Positions 47,480-57,811 of a DNA stretch of 64,000 bases are shown here, piece after piece. Below the pieces are notes generated by a model. It searched no databases, was not told the origin of the DNA, and worked only from the letters and a program-made list of their open reading frames with translations. A program made the position numbers and the translations under genes. This stretch comes from Lucifuga dentata (Eukaryota > Chordata > Actinopteri > Ophidiiformes > Bythitidae). The DNA is taken from assembly GCA_014773175.1 (NCBI GenBank), contig VXCM01000054.1:251903-315902 (forward strand), read 5' to 3'. Position 1 is the first letter of the stretch. Each line of letters begins with the position of its first letter.

Positions 47480-47825
47480 TGTAACATGTTTGGATCAACA
47501 TGTAACACGTGTGATGTAACCACACGTGTTACATGGGTGTGTTATACCAGGTTAAACACACCCACCAAGTATAAGGCAAGGGAGCATGTGTTTAGCCATC
47601 ATCTGTGTTTTGCTGTCCGTGGATTAGTCTGATTAATATAATCAGAATAGAGTGGGCTTTTTAGGAGGGGGGGCCTTAAAGAGACAGTATCTAAAATGGC
47701 CTGTTTTCACTCAGTGTGCACGCATTATTGCAGCAAGGGAGGCTTGAAGTGGATTAGTGTGTTGTCTGCAGATTAAAGCATTGCAGAGTTTTCAAAATAG
47801 AGCTCCAAATGAAAATATATGTTTA
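47480..47825 (+). repeat. Dispersed repeat copy (partner at 51,840-52,190)
   Basis: Words CAACATGTAACA, ACACACCCACCAA, AATCAGAATAGAG, CTTAAAGAGACAG and GAGCTCCAAATGAAAAT occur in the same order as in the reverse complement of about 51,840-52,190. This copy contains the CACGTG hairpin at 47499-47535, which the other copy lacks. No coding capacity. Confidence 0.6.
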
Positions 47826-48715
47826 TTTTCTATATGTTTTCTGTATGGACATTTTTAACTTTATTACTTAGTTAACATCCTTGGGCTAAAGTTGCAATTA
47901 GGAGTTTTTAATCCAATAAACTCCTTACAGTAATTAGTACAGTTTTTTTTGGTGTAAAAATAATATAATCAGTTTTTGACTATTGAATCTTTGTTTTCTG
48001 AAGAAACACCTGATTTACTATTGTGGCATAAGCTATTTAAAACAGAAATCAGGTATTCCAGACTATTTTCACCAACTCTGGGTTCAGACTCGGCCCACGT
48101 CTGGTTTCCATCAGAATACAAATAGAAATACAGATACATGTACCAATAGTACTGTTGCTTTATACCCCTAATATGAGCTTAGACTGGGTGTGGGGGACCA
48201 AGACCAGTTCTTTAATTTAACTTTTCTTTTTCTTTTCTCTTAATGAGTTGTTGATGACAGATGAACGTTCACAGCCACATTTTTAGACATGACTTTGTAA
48301 TGAACCAGAGGTCCTGGAAGGAGTTGACAGAGAGAGTCTACAGCTAAAAAATAACAGCAGTATGGTGTAAGTAGTCATTACTAAGGCATGTCGAAGAATA
48401 AAAACAATAAATAAACGCAAAAGGGAGAGTTTGAGTAGCATATTTGAAAACTTTTAGGTGGAACAGGACAAGCAAAACATCAAGGCAATTTAGTCTGAGC
48501 AGTTGAATTAGCATAATATTATTTCATGTGTGAGATACTGGAGGATAATGAGATTTAATCCTCTGCATTATTGTGTTAGAGACAGATTCATATTGTTTTA
48601 CTATAAACTTAATTATTATTATTATTATTTTTCCAAATGCTCATTGTCTCCCTAATAAAAATGCTATTTTATTAGCTTTATCACAGTATCAGCTTTGTGT
48701 GTAGTGTTGCTTCAT

Positions 48716-49525
48716 TATCACAGTGGCAAGAAAGAGTTTGTGAACTCTTTGGAATTTCTTCAATTTCTGATTAATGACTCATCAAATGTGGTGTGATCTT
48801 CACCAAAGTCACAATAAACTGAAGTAATGATGCAAACACTTTTATTTCTCGGTGCTTTTTCGAACATGTTCCTTAATCATTCATAATTCACGCTGGTAAA
48901 TGTATGTGAACCTGTATTTAATTACTGGTAGATCCTCGTTTAGCAGTAATCACCAAACGTTTCCTGTAGCTGTCGATCAGATTTCAGAGCTGTGAGGAGG
49001 AGTTTTAGACCTTTCCTCTCTATAAAACTGCTTCTGTTTGTCAATTTTTCTGGGATGTCTTGCATAAACAGCCTCTTCAGGTCATGCCAAAGCACTTCTC
49101 TCAATCAGGTCTGCACTCTGACCTGGCCATTCCAAAACATGAAGTTCTTGATTTACTTGTATGCTTTGGTTCATCGTCTTGCATCATCTGCTTTAGATCG
49201 CTATTCTGATATTGTACCCTAAAGGGTTTTTGTTTTGTTTTTTTTGTTTTTTTGATAAACTTTGGAATTAAACATGCTCTTGCCACTGTCTGCTTTTTTT
49301 TCCCCCTCCAAACATAACATTGCGCCAAAAAACTTCTACTTTTTTTTTTTTNACTTTTTTTTTTTTGAACATCCAGCTGGTCGGTGATACAGTTGTTGTT
49401 TAGAAAAAGTTCAATTCCTTCATCATTAATTCAAGCAGATTGTGTTTGTCTATTATTGTTGAAGATTAGACGATATTTGATGAGGAACCAATGAAATTCC
49501 ACTGGAAAGTATTTCTGTTAGTGGA
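48716..49525 (-). mobile_element. Degraded Tc1-like transposon (second type)
   Basis: The left terminus CACAGTGGCAAGAAAGAGTT and the following CTCATCAAATGTGGTGTGAT resemble one class of fish Tc1 elements. The right side, about 49,425-49,525, carries the inverted match (AATTCAAGCAGATTGTGTTT, then TCTATTATTGTTGAAGATTA). Between them the minus strand retains transposase pieces: AQCYVWRGKKK, then a QMMQDDEPKHTSKS-like DDE segment, and further on LEWPGQS and EERSKTPP. Frameshifts and stops separate them. It is clearly different from the element at 344-1248. A single N at 49352 interrupts a poly(T). Confidence 0.75.
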
Positions 49526-50519
49526 GTCAGATGGCTTTGGTGGCTGGATAATGACATATAGATCCGATCATTACCTTTCCTGAGACTACAGCTCTCTCTC
49601 TCTCTCTCTCTCTCGTCATCTTAATGATGCCATCAGGCCTGCAGCTCGGGGTCTCGTGACACTTTTATGCCCCATGTGAGAGTCCATCGTACCTCGCTCG
49701 CTCTGACCCGCTGATCCCGGCGCTTTGATGGCGTGCTGTAACTCTCCGCAGCACCTTTTGGCAGCAGCAGCTATTTGAACCTGCACATGCGAGGGCATTA
49801 ATCCAGCACTGTTACACTTCAAACACACTCAAAGTGCTTCATTTATCCCACTGAAGAGCCATTAGACACGTTTCTCTGGATCTTTTCACAGAGGTCAGTG
49901 AGGTAAATCACTAATCACGTTGGTTTATAATCAGGGAGCCAATATGTTTCATCCTAATAGGTACATCTAATGAGGTCCAGGTTATGTTTTCTATCCCTAC
50001 AGGCGAGTTTTGTTCTTCTCTGTGTTTCTGGGTCCAGTTAATGATCTCGAGGTGAATATTTGCATTAAATAAGCATTGCATCTTAAATATTGGTATGTGA
50101 TTGGTTGAATTCTGGTCTGCATATTGGCAAACGACCCTTATCTAGAGGCTATGAAAACAGAAGTTTCTTATGCTGAGCTGCTGTATGAAAAATGGATTTC
50201 ACATGTTATGTTTCTGATTATGAAAATTCCACAGGCCAAGCCTCATATAAACTCACTGTGGAGTGGAAAGTTGGTGAATAACACCTGTTAGGCTATAACA
50301 CTGGTTTTGATGAGTGGGCTAAGAAACTCAAACTCAGTCCTTGTTATTCAGAGTCAGTCACCAGGTTCCTCTCAGCTTCATTTTTTTCCTCTCAAAGGCT
50401 GAAAACTTATGTTTCTCCCACAAAGAATCTCGTCCTGTTTCACTTGTCAGTCAGTTAATAAAACCTCCTGTGGGAGAGATGCAGGGTGAGGTCACACTCA
50501 CCCACTCTATCTCTCCTTC

Positions 50520-51410
50520 CTTCTGTGTGTGTGTGTGTGAGAGAGAGAGCAAGAGAGAAAGTGAGAAACATTACTAGAAGAGAAGGGAGAGAGAAAAAGG
50601 GACAAGAGGGAGAGATGAGAGAAATGTAGATAGAGATAGAGAAGGAAATAAATAAGAGAGACCATGTCATCTAAGCGAGAGAGAGAGAGAAATAAATGGA
50701 GAAAGCAAGATAAAAGAGAAGGAGTGAGGCACAAGAGAGTTCAAGAGAAAAATTGTGAAAGAAAGAGCGAGGGGAGAGAATTATGCTGCATTCGTTGTAA
50801 ACTTGGAAGTTGGAATTTCTTACTTCTGACAGGGAAAAGTTAAAGGAAATGCCCCCTCAACTTGGAATTCTGACTCGGAAAGTTGGCTAAGCTTCCAAAC
50901 CTGAGTTCAGTATTGAAGTCATTTCAGCATGGCTGCTCATATTGTGATGCAATAGTTGTTCTGAACAGGTAAATAGCTCATAAACATCAAATCTAGCTTC
51001 TTTTGGTCAGACAGGGCAAACAAAACAAAAGTTTCCAGGGAGGCGTCCATGTTTTCTCCTACTTTTTTACCTCGGATGCATGGTGGTCATAAAGCATGTA
51101 ATTCCGAGTTACGACTTCCTAGTTTTGAGGTGCAATGAATGCAGCATTAGGGAGAGGGAGAGAGAGATGAAGAAAGAGAGAGGAATGGAGAAAGAGAAGT
51201 TCAGGGAAAGAGGAATGGAAAAAGAAAAATGTAGAAATTCGAAGAGCAAAATCGAGAAAAGGGATTCGTGAGAGAGTTGAGAGAAAGAAACAGAGGGATA
51301 GAGAAAGAAAAGCAGGGAGAGACAAATGCACAGTGAGAGCAATGTGGAGAGAGGGCGAACTGAAGGAACGGAAAGAGCGAGGGTTTGTGTGTGTGTGTGT
51401 GTGTGTGTGT
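50520..51410. repeat. Purine-rich (GAGA/GAAA) tract interrupted by a MITE
   Basis: From about 50,540 to 50,780 and again from 51,148 to 51,380 the + strand is almost all A and G in GAGAGAAA-type words. A (GT)n follows at 51386-51410. Long mirror-like polypurine stretches can form triplex DNA. Open frames here are low-complexity. Confidence 0.8.
50784..51146. mobile_element. PIF/Harbinger-like MITE with TTA target duplication
   Basis: Terminal repeats TGCTGCATTCGTTG (left) and the inverse of TGCTGCATTCATTG (right) agree at 13 of 14 bases. They are flanked by TTA at 50781-50783 and TTA at 51147-51149, a 3-bp duplication typical of PIF/Harbinger elements. Inner arms with CTTGGAAGTTGGAATTTC and CCGAGTTACGACTTCCTAG words also pair loosely. 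The 363-bp element has no open frame of note and is inserted in the purine-rich tract. Confidence 0.8.
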
Positions 51411-51839
51411 GGTGGGGGAGGAGGTGTCGGGGCCTACCTGCCTGTCTAAAGTGAACCGTGGACCTGCTATCTGGTTCTCATTTCAGCAGCTCTCTGTGGT
51501 TTTCCAGCAGTGACAGACCTCCTAAAGAGTGCAAACTGGCACTAACGAGCAATTTCATCCTGCCTGCCAGGGATTATGGGATTACAGACTGACTGGCTTC
51601 GATCAGCTCGCTCTCTCTCTCTCCCATATATGTCCTTTTATTGCTACTTCACAGTTTCTCTCATTCAGCGACTCATTTTCATTAATCCTCCTCCTCCTCC
51701 TCCTCCTCCTGCTCTTATCATTACATTTTCCAACACCTTTCATTATTTCTCCCACTATCCGAATCTCCTCCTAGCTTTTCCTCCTGCGGCTCTTCCATGG
51801 CTCAGCATGCTGTAGGTCTCTTTTCCTTCCTTGGAAAGA

Positions 51840-52190
51840 AAAGAGAGAAAATGTCACCAAAAAAATGCACTTTCAAAAGGTGATTATACAGATTTTCATT
51901 TAGGGCTCAATTTTGAAGCCTTAGCAAATCTTTAATGTGTAAGAGACAAATCCACAGCTCCTTTTTCTGTGGCCTCACTAAGTGAAAAGAAATTGCTTTT
52001 TCCGCTGTCTCTTTAAGATCCCATCCTAACAATTCTGCTCTGTTCTGATTGGCCAGATGCATCAGGCCTGAGCTGGTAACACCCACAAACTGTGATGCTA
52101 GTCTGCTAGTGGTATTTTGTGGGTGTGTCTAAGCAGTTACATAAGCAGATAAATTTAAATTGTTACATGTTGATGGAAACATGTTTTGGA
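51840..52190 (-). repeat. Dispersed repeat copy, inverse of 47,480-47,825
   Basis: Read on the minus strand it has CATCAACATGTAACAATTTA, GACACACCCACAAAATA, CCAATCAGAACAGAGCA, ATCTTAAAGAGACAGC and CCTAAATGAAAATC in the order of the 47.5-kb copy. Family unknown to me. Confidence 0.6.
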
Positions 52191-54229
52191 ATAATTGTCA
52201 CTGACTAATGCTGTGATGGAACTTCTAATTTCCTGCTTATCTTCGTACCTACTTATTTAGAATATATCACCATCTGTAGGCTGTTAAGTGCTATAGACTC
52301 TTGTAGGAGCTCTGATAGCATTTTTAAAATGTGTATGTAGGATTGTTGGTTTATACAAATTGTATTTTCTGTATTTTTACTCTCATATTGTCATATCTTG
52401 GTGTTGTTATTTTTACAGGTGTAGCACCAGCTAATTATTGTGTCTAATGTCTGGTTGTTCCTCATCCTAGTGGACAAAAAAAAAACTTCTCTTTATTTTT
52501 GTAAATATGTAGGTGTGTAAGATGTTCATGGGATTTTAACAGCAAACACCCAAAGATCCATAAATCCAAATTAATACAATAACTTATTGATGTCCTTCCA
52601 ATTGGCATTCCTGTTCTCCCAAACTGGACAAACCGTGCTCTTCAGAAAATGAAGGTCAAAGTTCTGCAACTTTGTCAGTGTTAAACAAATATTACTATGT
52701 TAGCCTGTAAATGAGAGAAAATAACAGAAAGCATAATATGTTGCTTTAAATGAAGCATGATGAAGACGAAGAGGAGGCAAGGGGAGAAGATGAGGGCAAA
52801 GAGGATTGATTTCACTCAGTGTCATGTTAACACGTACAAAAAATTTCAGCTCAGTTATGAACCCCGAAGCCTCTTGTGTGACATGACGGCATGAATACAT
52901 GATCAAAGAAAATGACTAGAAAACGAGCTTTTAACACAGCTCTGGGTGTACGCATGTCAAGCTGTGGGGCACATGCATGTAGAGGAGATATCATCACGCT
53001 GGACCTCCGCAGGTTTGTGGGTGTCTGGTAGTGATCAGGCGGCTCTGCTGGTGTTCTGCTTCACTCTCCTGCATCTCCTCTTACACTGCAGGTGTCTTTT
53101 ATTGAGCCAGCAGTGATTTACTGTACTCTGTTTTTCTCCTTGCTGCTGCAATCAGGCACTGGGTAGTGACAGGTTAAAGCTGGAGGTCAGAACACCTCCC
53201 GTGCACGCACACACACACTGCAGAGAACAGAAGGTCTCTAATAGGAGCCCATTATCAGAGAGGTTTGGCTTGTAGGGAGCTCAGAGCTTTCTTTTTTTAC
53301 TGGGTGAGAGGTTTATGGAGGCGCTATGGGCAAAGCTCAGGTCTGGGGATGTAATAGTATAGGCACCCAGATTACTGGCTGTAATCAGAAACACATTTAT
53401 GTTGTCATCCTGGTCCCTATTTTAGCAAAAAAGTTACGATAAAAGGCTGAAAAACAAATTTGTAAGTTCTGAACAGGGAATTGTATTATTCACAGTCATC
53501 AGGTTGATATCAGAATATGTTTAGTTTATGTTCTTGAGAGGAAAATGGATTGCATTGTCTGCTCTCAGGAGGAAAAGTTAAAGAATAATATTTTGTTTTA
53601 TTTATGTAGCACTTTTCAATGCATACAGAGGAAGGAAGGAAGATAAAACATAGTAATGGGAATGAAGAAACCTTACAAATCATGACCATAAAATAAATAA
53701 TAGAGTGAAAATGCAACAAGCTAATGGTAAAATTCAGCATAAGTGAATAAAGTAGACTCATAAAAGAATAAAATATAGGCTACATGTGGAAGGAAGTCCA
53801 TAAATAAACATAAGGGGGGATGAAATAATGAAAAAGAATAGCAGATGCCTATTTATTGTTGAGAAAAGCTGTAATATCCAAAATGTGTTTTAATGACCTG
53901 ATTCTGTTAGAATAATTATAATAATCTAATATAATAGTAATAGAACTTCACTGCAAATAAACATCTAAAATTTACTCAAATGTCTACTGTAAAAGTACTC
54001 ACAGTTAACAACAGGTAGAGTTTAATTCCACTGCTGGGCAGAAACTTGGAGATTTTTATGGTGAACAAGATTAAGGAAGACAGAAGAAAATTAGAAAACC
54101 TAACAGATGAAATGAAGAAAGCAGAAACAAAGTTATATCAAAATTGTACTTTGGTACAGTACTTGATTAAATGCACTTTCCATTTTTTGTATAACAAAGT
54201 AGCATAATAATCATGAATAGTATAAATCT

Positions 54230-54960
54230 AAGGTAAGATAAGAGAGACTTTATTGATCCTGGCAGGGGCAAGTTGGTTTGCTGCAGCAGCAGAACAGCCA
54301 AATAAAGAAATAAAGCAGAATAGGAGCAGAAAATGATGACAAAAACGTACAATGTACAAGAATAATAGAAGACAAATTTGGGACTATTTACAGTGTACAA
54401 TGTCAGAGAATTAAGGACACTTCAGTGAGAAAAATGGCACTAGTGGTGCAAGATACATCTAAATATAAAAACCTGAAAACATAAATATATGGTGTGTAAA
54501 AGTAATATGTTGTGGTGCAAACACACAGCTAGTTAAAGGTCAAAGTCTCGCTGTGTGGTCCACTGGACTACAGAGGGAACTAAAGACGCTTTTGGCTCTG
54601 TCCATACTCCCTCCATAGAGGGAGATGTTGTTTAACATGGATGATAGTTTGTCCACCTTCTTTCTTTCCTCCATCTCCTCTATGGACTCTAGAGGACATC
54701 CCAGGATATAGCTGGCCTTCCTGACAAATTTGTCTAGTCTCCCTCTGTCCCCAGCAAACCACCACAAGCAATATGGCCAATCCACCACAGAGCCATACGA
54801 TGTTTTTAGCAGAGCCCCGCATACTTTGACCCTTCCTGTACAGAACATCCATGTTATTTATAAAACCTCTGTAACCTAGAAAGATGTAGGACCAAAGGCT
54901 ACCACTGATGAATAAAAAAGTCTGTTGGAGCAAATTGATCAAACCTGTCTATGATTTCAT
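54230..54960 (-). mobile_element. 3' fragment of a CR1/Rex-like LINE
   Basis: The minus strand encodes, with frameshifts, the C-terminal end of a non-LTR retrotransposon ORF2. Pieces include LLKTSYGSVVDW, VVCWGQRE, KFVRKASYILGCPLESIEEM and MLNNISL...YGGSMDRAKSVFSSLCSP. These are typical of the region after the reverse transcriptase in fish CR1/Rex/L2-type LINEs. The + strand phrase AGAGACTTTATTGATCCTGG at about 54,242 is the familiar 3' tail of such elements. It is 5'-truncated and inactive. Confidence 0.8.
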
Positions 54961-54994
54961 GCATGTTGCTGCACGTTGCAGAGTGTATTCAGTC

Positions 54995-55320
54995 ACTACG
55001 TTTACGTGCACACTATACTCTTTTTCTGTCTAGTGTGATTACTGTGGAAAAAAGAAAAAGTGTATAAAACCTCAGCATGAATAGAATTAATAGGATTCTG
55101 TTTGCTGAATATGTCATGCACAGAAATCTTAATGCCATTTGTAACGTTGGAGCGTTTACATGCTCGAGTAAATCGACTTACAAGCGTATAATTTGTCTGT
55201 AGCTCTGAGTACATGATGTATGCTAATTTCAATCTGATTATGGCTTTTACGTGACATTTGAAAAACATCTTAATACCATAATCAGATTACAATGAAAGGT
55301 TTAACTTTCATGTAAAGTTA
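54995..55320. repeat. Dispersed 'tttacatg' repeat family, copy 3
   Basis: It contains TACGTTTACGTGCAC, AATAGAATTAATAGGATTCT, CGTTTACATGCTCGAGTAAA, TCAATCTGATTATGGCTTTT and TAACTTTCATGTAAAGTTAC. The order agrees with copies 1 and 2. The start TACGTTTACGTGCAC suggests one terminus. Confidence 0.5.
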
Positions 55321-55499
55321 CTGAGATAACTAGATAATGTCTCAGTCTGTGGCCTGTTTTTGCCTCATAAATATCCGTAATATGAAATCAGCACTGTAAC
55401 ACGACGTGGAATGGCTTTCCACAGAAGGAGAATCACTATGGCTTTCTGGCTGCTCTTGCTTCAGGAGGTTTTACTCCCTTAAGTAACTGTGAACAACAG

Positions 55500-56030
55500 T
55501 TGTAGCACAGAGGACCAACAAAACAAATGGAAGGTGACAAGAACTGCTGCAGAAATCCACAAACCAAAGGCTTTAATCAGCCCACAAGGAACAAACACAC
55601 CGAAACACACACAGCCGCTGCTGGATCTGAAAACGGCTACACAAACACTCCATCCATAGGCTTATGGCAGGCTGGAGGTCTTCAGCACCATCCCTGCTCT
55701 GTCCCTCCAGCTTCCTCCTCTCTCCACCTTCACAGACTGCTCAAACACCCCCACCCACCTCATCCCTGAAAGCGCTGGAGGCATTGGGCTGTAAACAGCT
55801 CCAGAGTGAATTGAAGCAGCAGACAGGCCCACATAGACTCCCAGCTAGTGGATCTAAAAGAGGCTAAACACTCCCAGCTGTGGCATTAGGGACTCAGAAC
55901 GGCACCTCTCCTGGGACCCAGCGAGGATCTGTGGAGGAAGGCCTCCATGCTGCAGCTACAGACCCCCCACGCCCCCTCACACACCAGACCGCCTCACACT
56001 GCTGCTAGGTTTTAAATCAGCTCAGAGACA
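55500..56030. other. GC-richer unexplained segment
   Basis: The base composition rises relative to its flanks. An open frame at 55527-55769 (+) has no recognisable family and includes Pro/His-rich low complexity. It could be an untranslated artn exon, an enhancer or nothing. I find no decisive splice or motif evidence. Confidence 0.25.
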
Positions 56031-56379
56031 GAGATGGGTGAGGAGTTTGGTTTTAGGTTGCAGCGGTGGTGTGTCTTCTGTCTGTCTGTCTGAATTATGC
56101 TCAGCTTCTCTCATCTCCTTCCCTCAGCGTCTGCAACTCCTTCTAACTTCACCTGTGAAAATGCCTGCTTTCTCTCTCCGTCTGACTTTTTCCTCAAATC
56201 CCTGCAGCTTCACTACGCAGCATTTCAGAAATGCATCGACAGGCCTCATCTTGATCTACTAACCAGAACCTTTTGCATCTCATTGCTCAGACAGAACTGT
56301 TGGGATTGTTTGGGACTGTTACATAAACATGGTACATTACATATCTATTAAATCTGTAAGTAAACACATAGGCTGGAAT

Positions 56380-56725
56380 ACATGGCTGTGAGCATTTGGC
56401 TCTTGGTAAAAGCTGTTTTCCCTTCAATATTTCTTGGCGGAAACATACATTGCCTCCCGTGCAGCTCCGTGTTGGACTTCAATGAAAAGCCCAATACACG
56501 TGTTCGTTGCGATGGACTACTTATCTCAAGGATACTCACTACATATCAAGTCTCGACAAGTTGATTTTAATAGCATACTGGAAAACTGAAACCAATGCTA
56601 GAAGGTTGGGGGGAAAAAATTCTAAAATTTACTGCTCTTGTAGTGTATATTTTGGGAAATGGTTGTCAGAAACATAACATGTATGTGGGTTTTATATATT
56701 GGGCTCAAACATGCAAAATCATCAG
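56380..56725. mobile_element. Truncated copy of the TTAA-flanked family
   Basis: The segment keeps the family words GATGGACTACTTATCTCAAG, CGACAAGTTGATTTTAATAG, GGGAAATGGTTGTCAG and GGCTCAAACATGCAAAATCA. It lacks recognisable TTAAAGG ends. It looks like an old copy in the orientation of the 14983 element. Confidence 0.6.
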
Positions 56726-57740
56726 CATCAGTCAAATAAGAAGCCAGTTTCAGCCTCATTAAAAACAAGTGAATTGTGTGCAGTTGTAAAGTGTCCTGTA
56801 GTGCCTCAATAGCTCCTCCTTAAAATTATATGAGATTTTTAAGGACTAGTCAGTTGGGTGGTCAGTAATTTCAGCCTGGTAGCCATGGCCACCCCTTGGG
56901 GGCGCTATTACATGATGCCATAGAAATTTTAGTAAGTGAACCACTTAGACTTGTGTATGAGTAGCCCTGTTATGAAGTATCCATGGGTTTAAAGTAGACG
57001 TAAGCGTTCCGTGCATGCACATCTTACTCTTCATTCTGTTCATAATCAGATACATAAATGACTTGAATGATGTAAGATAAACACACAATTGAGGAAAAAA
57101 TCTTACCATTGTGTACAGGAAGAACCTGGTGTTCTGACCTCTGCTGACTTTCACCTTTGGAGGCTGAAAAGAAACACAATGACCTCATGTTCCTGGATGT
57201 GTAGCGCTCCACGACCTGCACAAGCCTCCCTCCACGCTACACGTATATATAAACATCTCCATCCACAACACTGCTTATCACCTGCCCTGCATCTCTGTGG
57301 TTTTTGTCTGAAAGCTCTGAAGTGCTCCCACTGTGCCTGCTCCCCCCCTCCCTCCCTGAATAACCCCAAAGAATGCCTTTGACAGGGAGATCGCAGAGGT
57401 TACCTTTTGTTACTGGCCTGGGATGTTGCATAGATGTATGAACTGACAAGCCGACACTAGCCACACTAGCTGGCAGCAAACAGTGGCCTTTTACTGAAGC
57501 AACAACAAACAAGCTGTCCTCATGCATGGAGGACGTGATTTATGTGACATGGCGGCTCGCTAAGGGGGGTCCGCTGGGTTGTTTTTGTACAGTATCTGGA
57601 CAATTGTGGCTGTACAGGCATCATATTGCCCGCATGTTGTGCCTTTAGTTTATGTTAGTCTTTTCAAAGTGAGTTCTGGGAGGAGGAAAATTGACAGAGT
57701 GAAGCCTTGTTCACCTCTTTACATTCCTCTTTCTCTCCAG

Positions 57741-57811
57741 GTGGGACCAGATGGAAGGTTCGGAGGAAGGACAGAGCGGAGGCTTTTTCTGTGATGTCAG
57801 CGAAGGCCAAG
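57741..57811 (+). CDS. artn: artn exon with start codon (coding from 57794)
   Basis: The acceptor ttctctccag precedes 57741 and the donor AAG/gtacga follows 57811. The exon has 53 bases before the chosen ATG and 18 coding bases (MSAKAK). An out-of-frame ATG lies earlier at 57751. The coding part ends at a codon boundary, and the next exon supplies the hydrophobic core of the signal peptide. Confidence 0.8.

Larger units (their letters stand above)
41281..57740. other. Non-coding stretch, probably artn 5' intron
   Basis: This 16.5-kb stretch has no recognisable exon. It holds microsatellites (41731-41774, 45261-45310, 46167-46205, 49590-49613, 51386-51410), a TTAA-family element at 43549, the TA-satellite and N gap at 46357-46990, an 'aagtcgg' repeat at 46995-47340, a dispersed repeat pair at about 47,480 and 51,880, Tc1 remnants at 48716, a Harbinger-like MITE at 50784, a LINE fragment at 54230 and a GC-richer stretch at 55,500-56,030. 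The rest shows nothing I can name. Confidence 0.6.
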
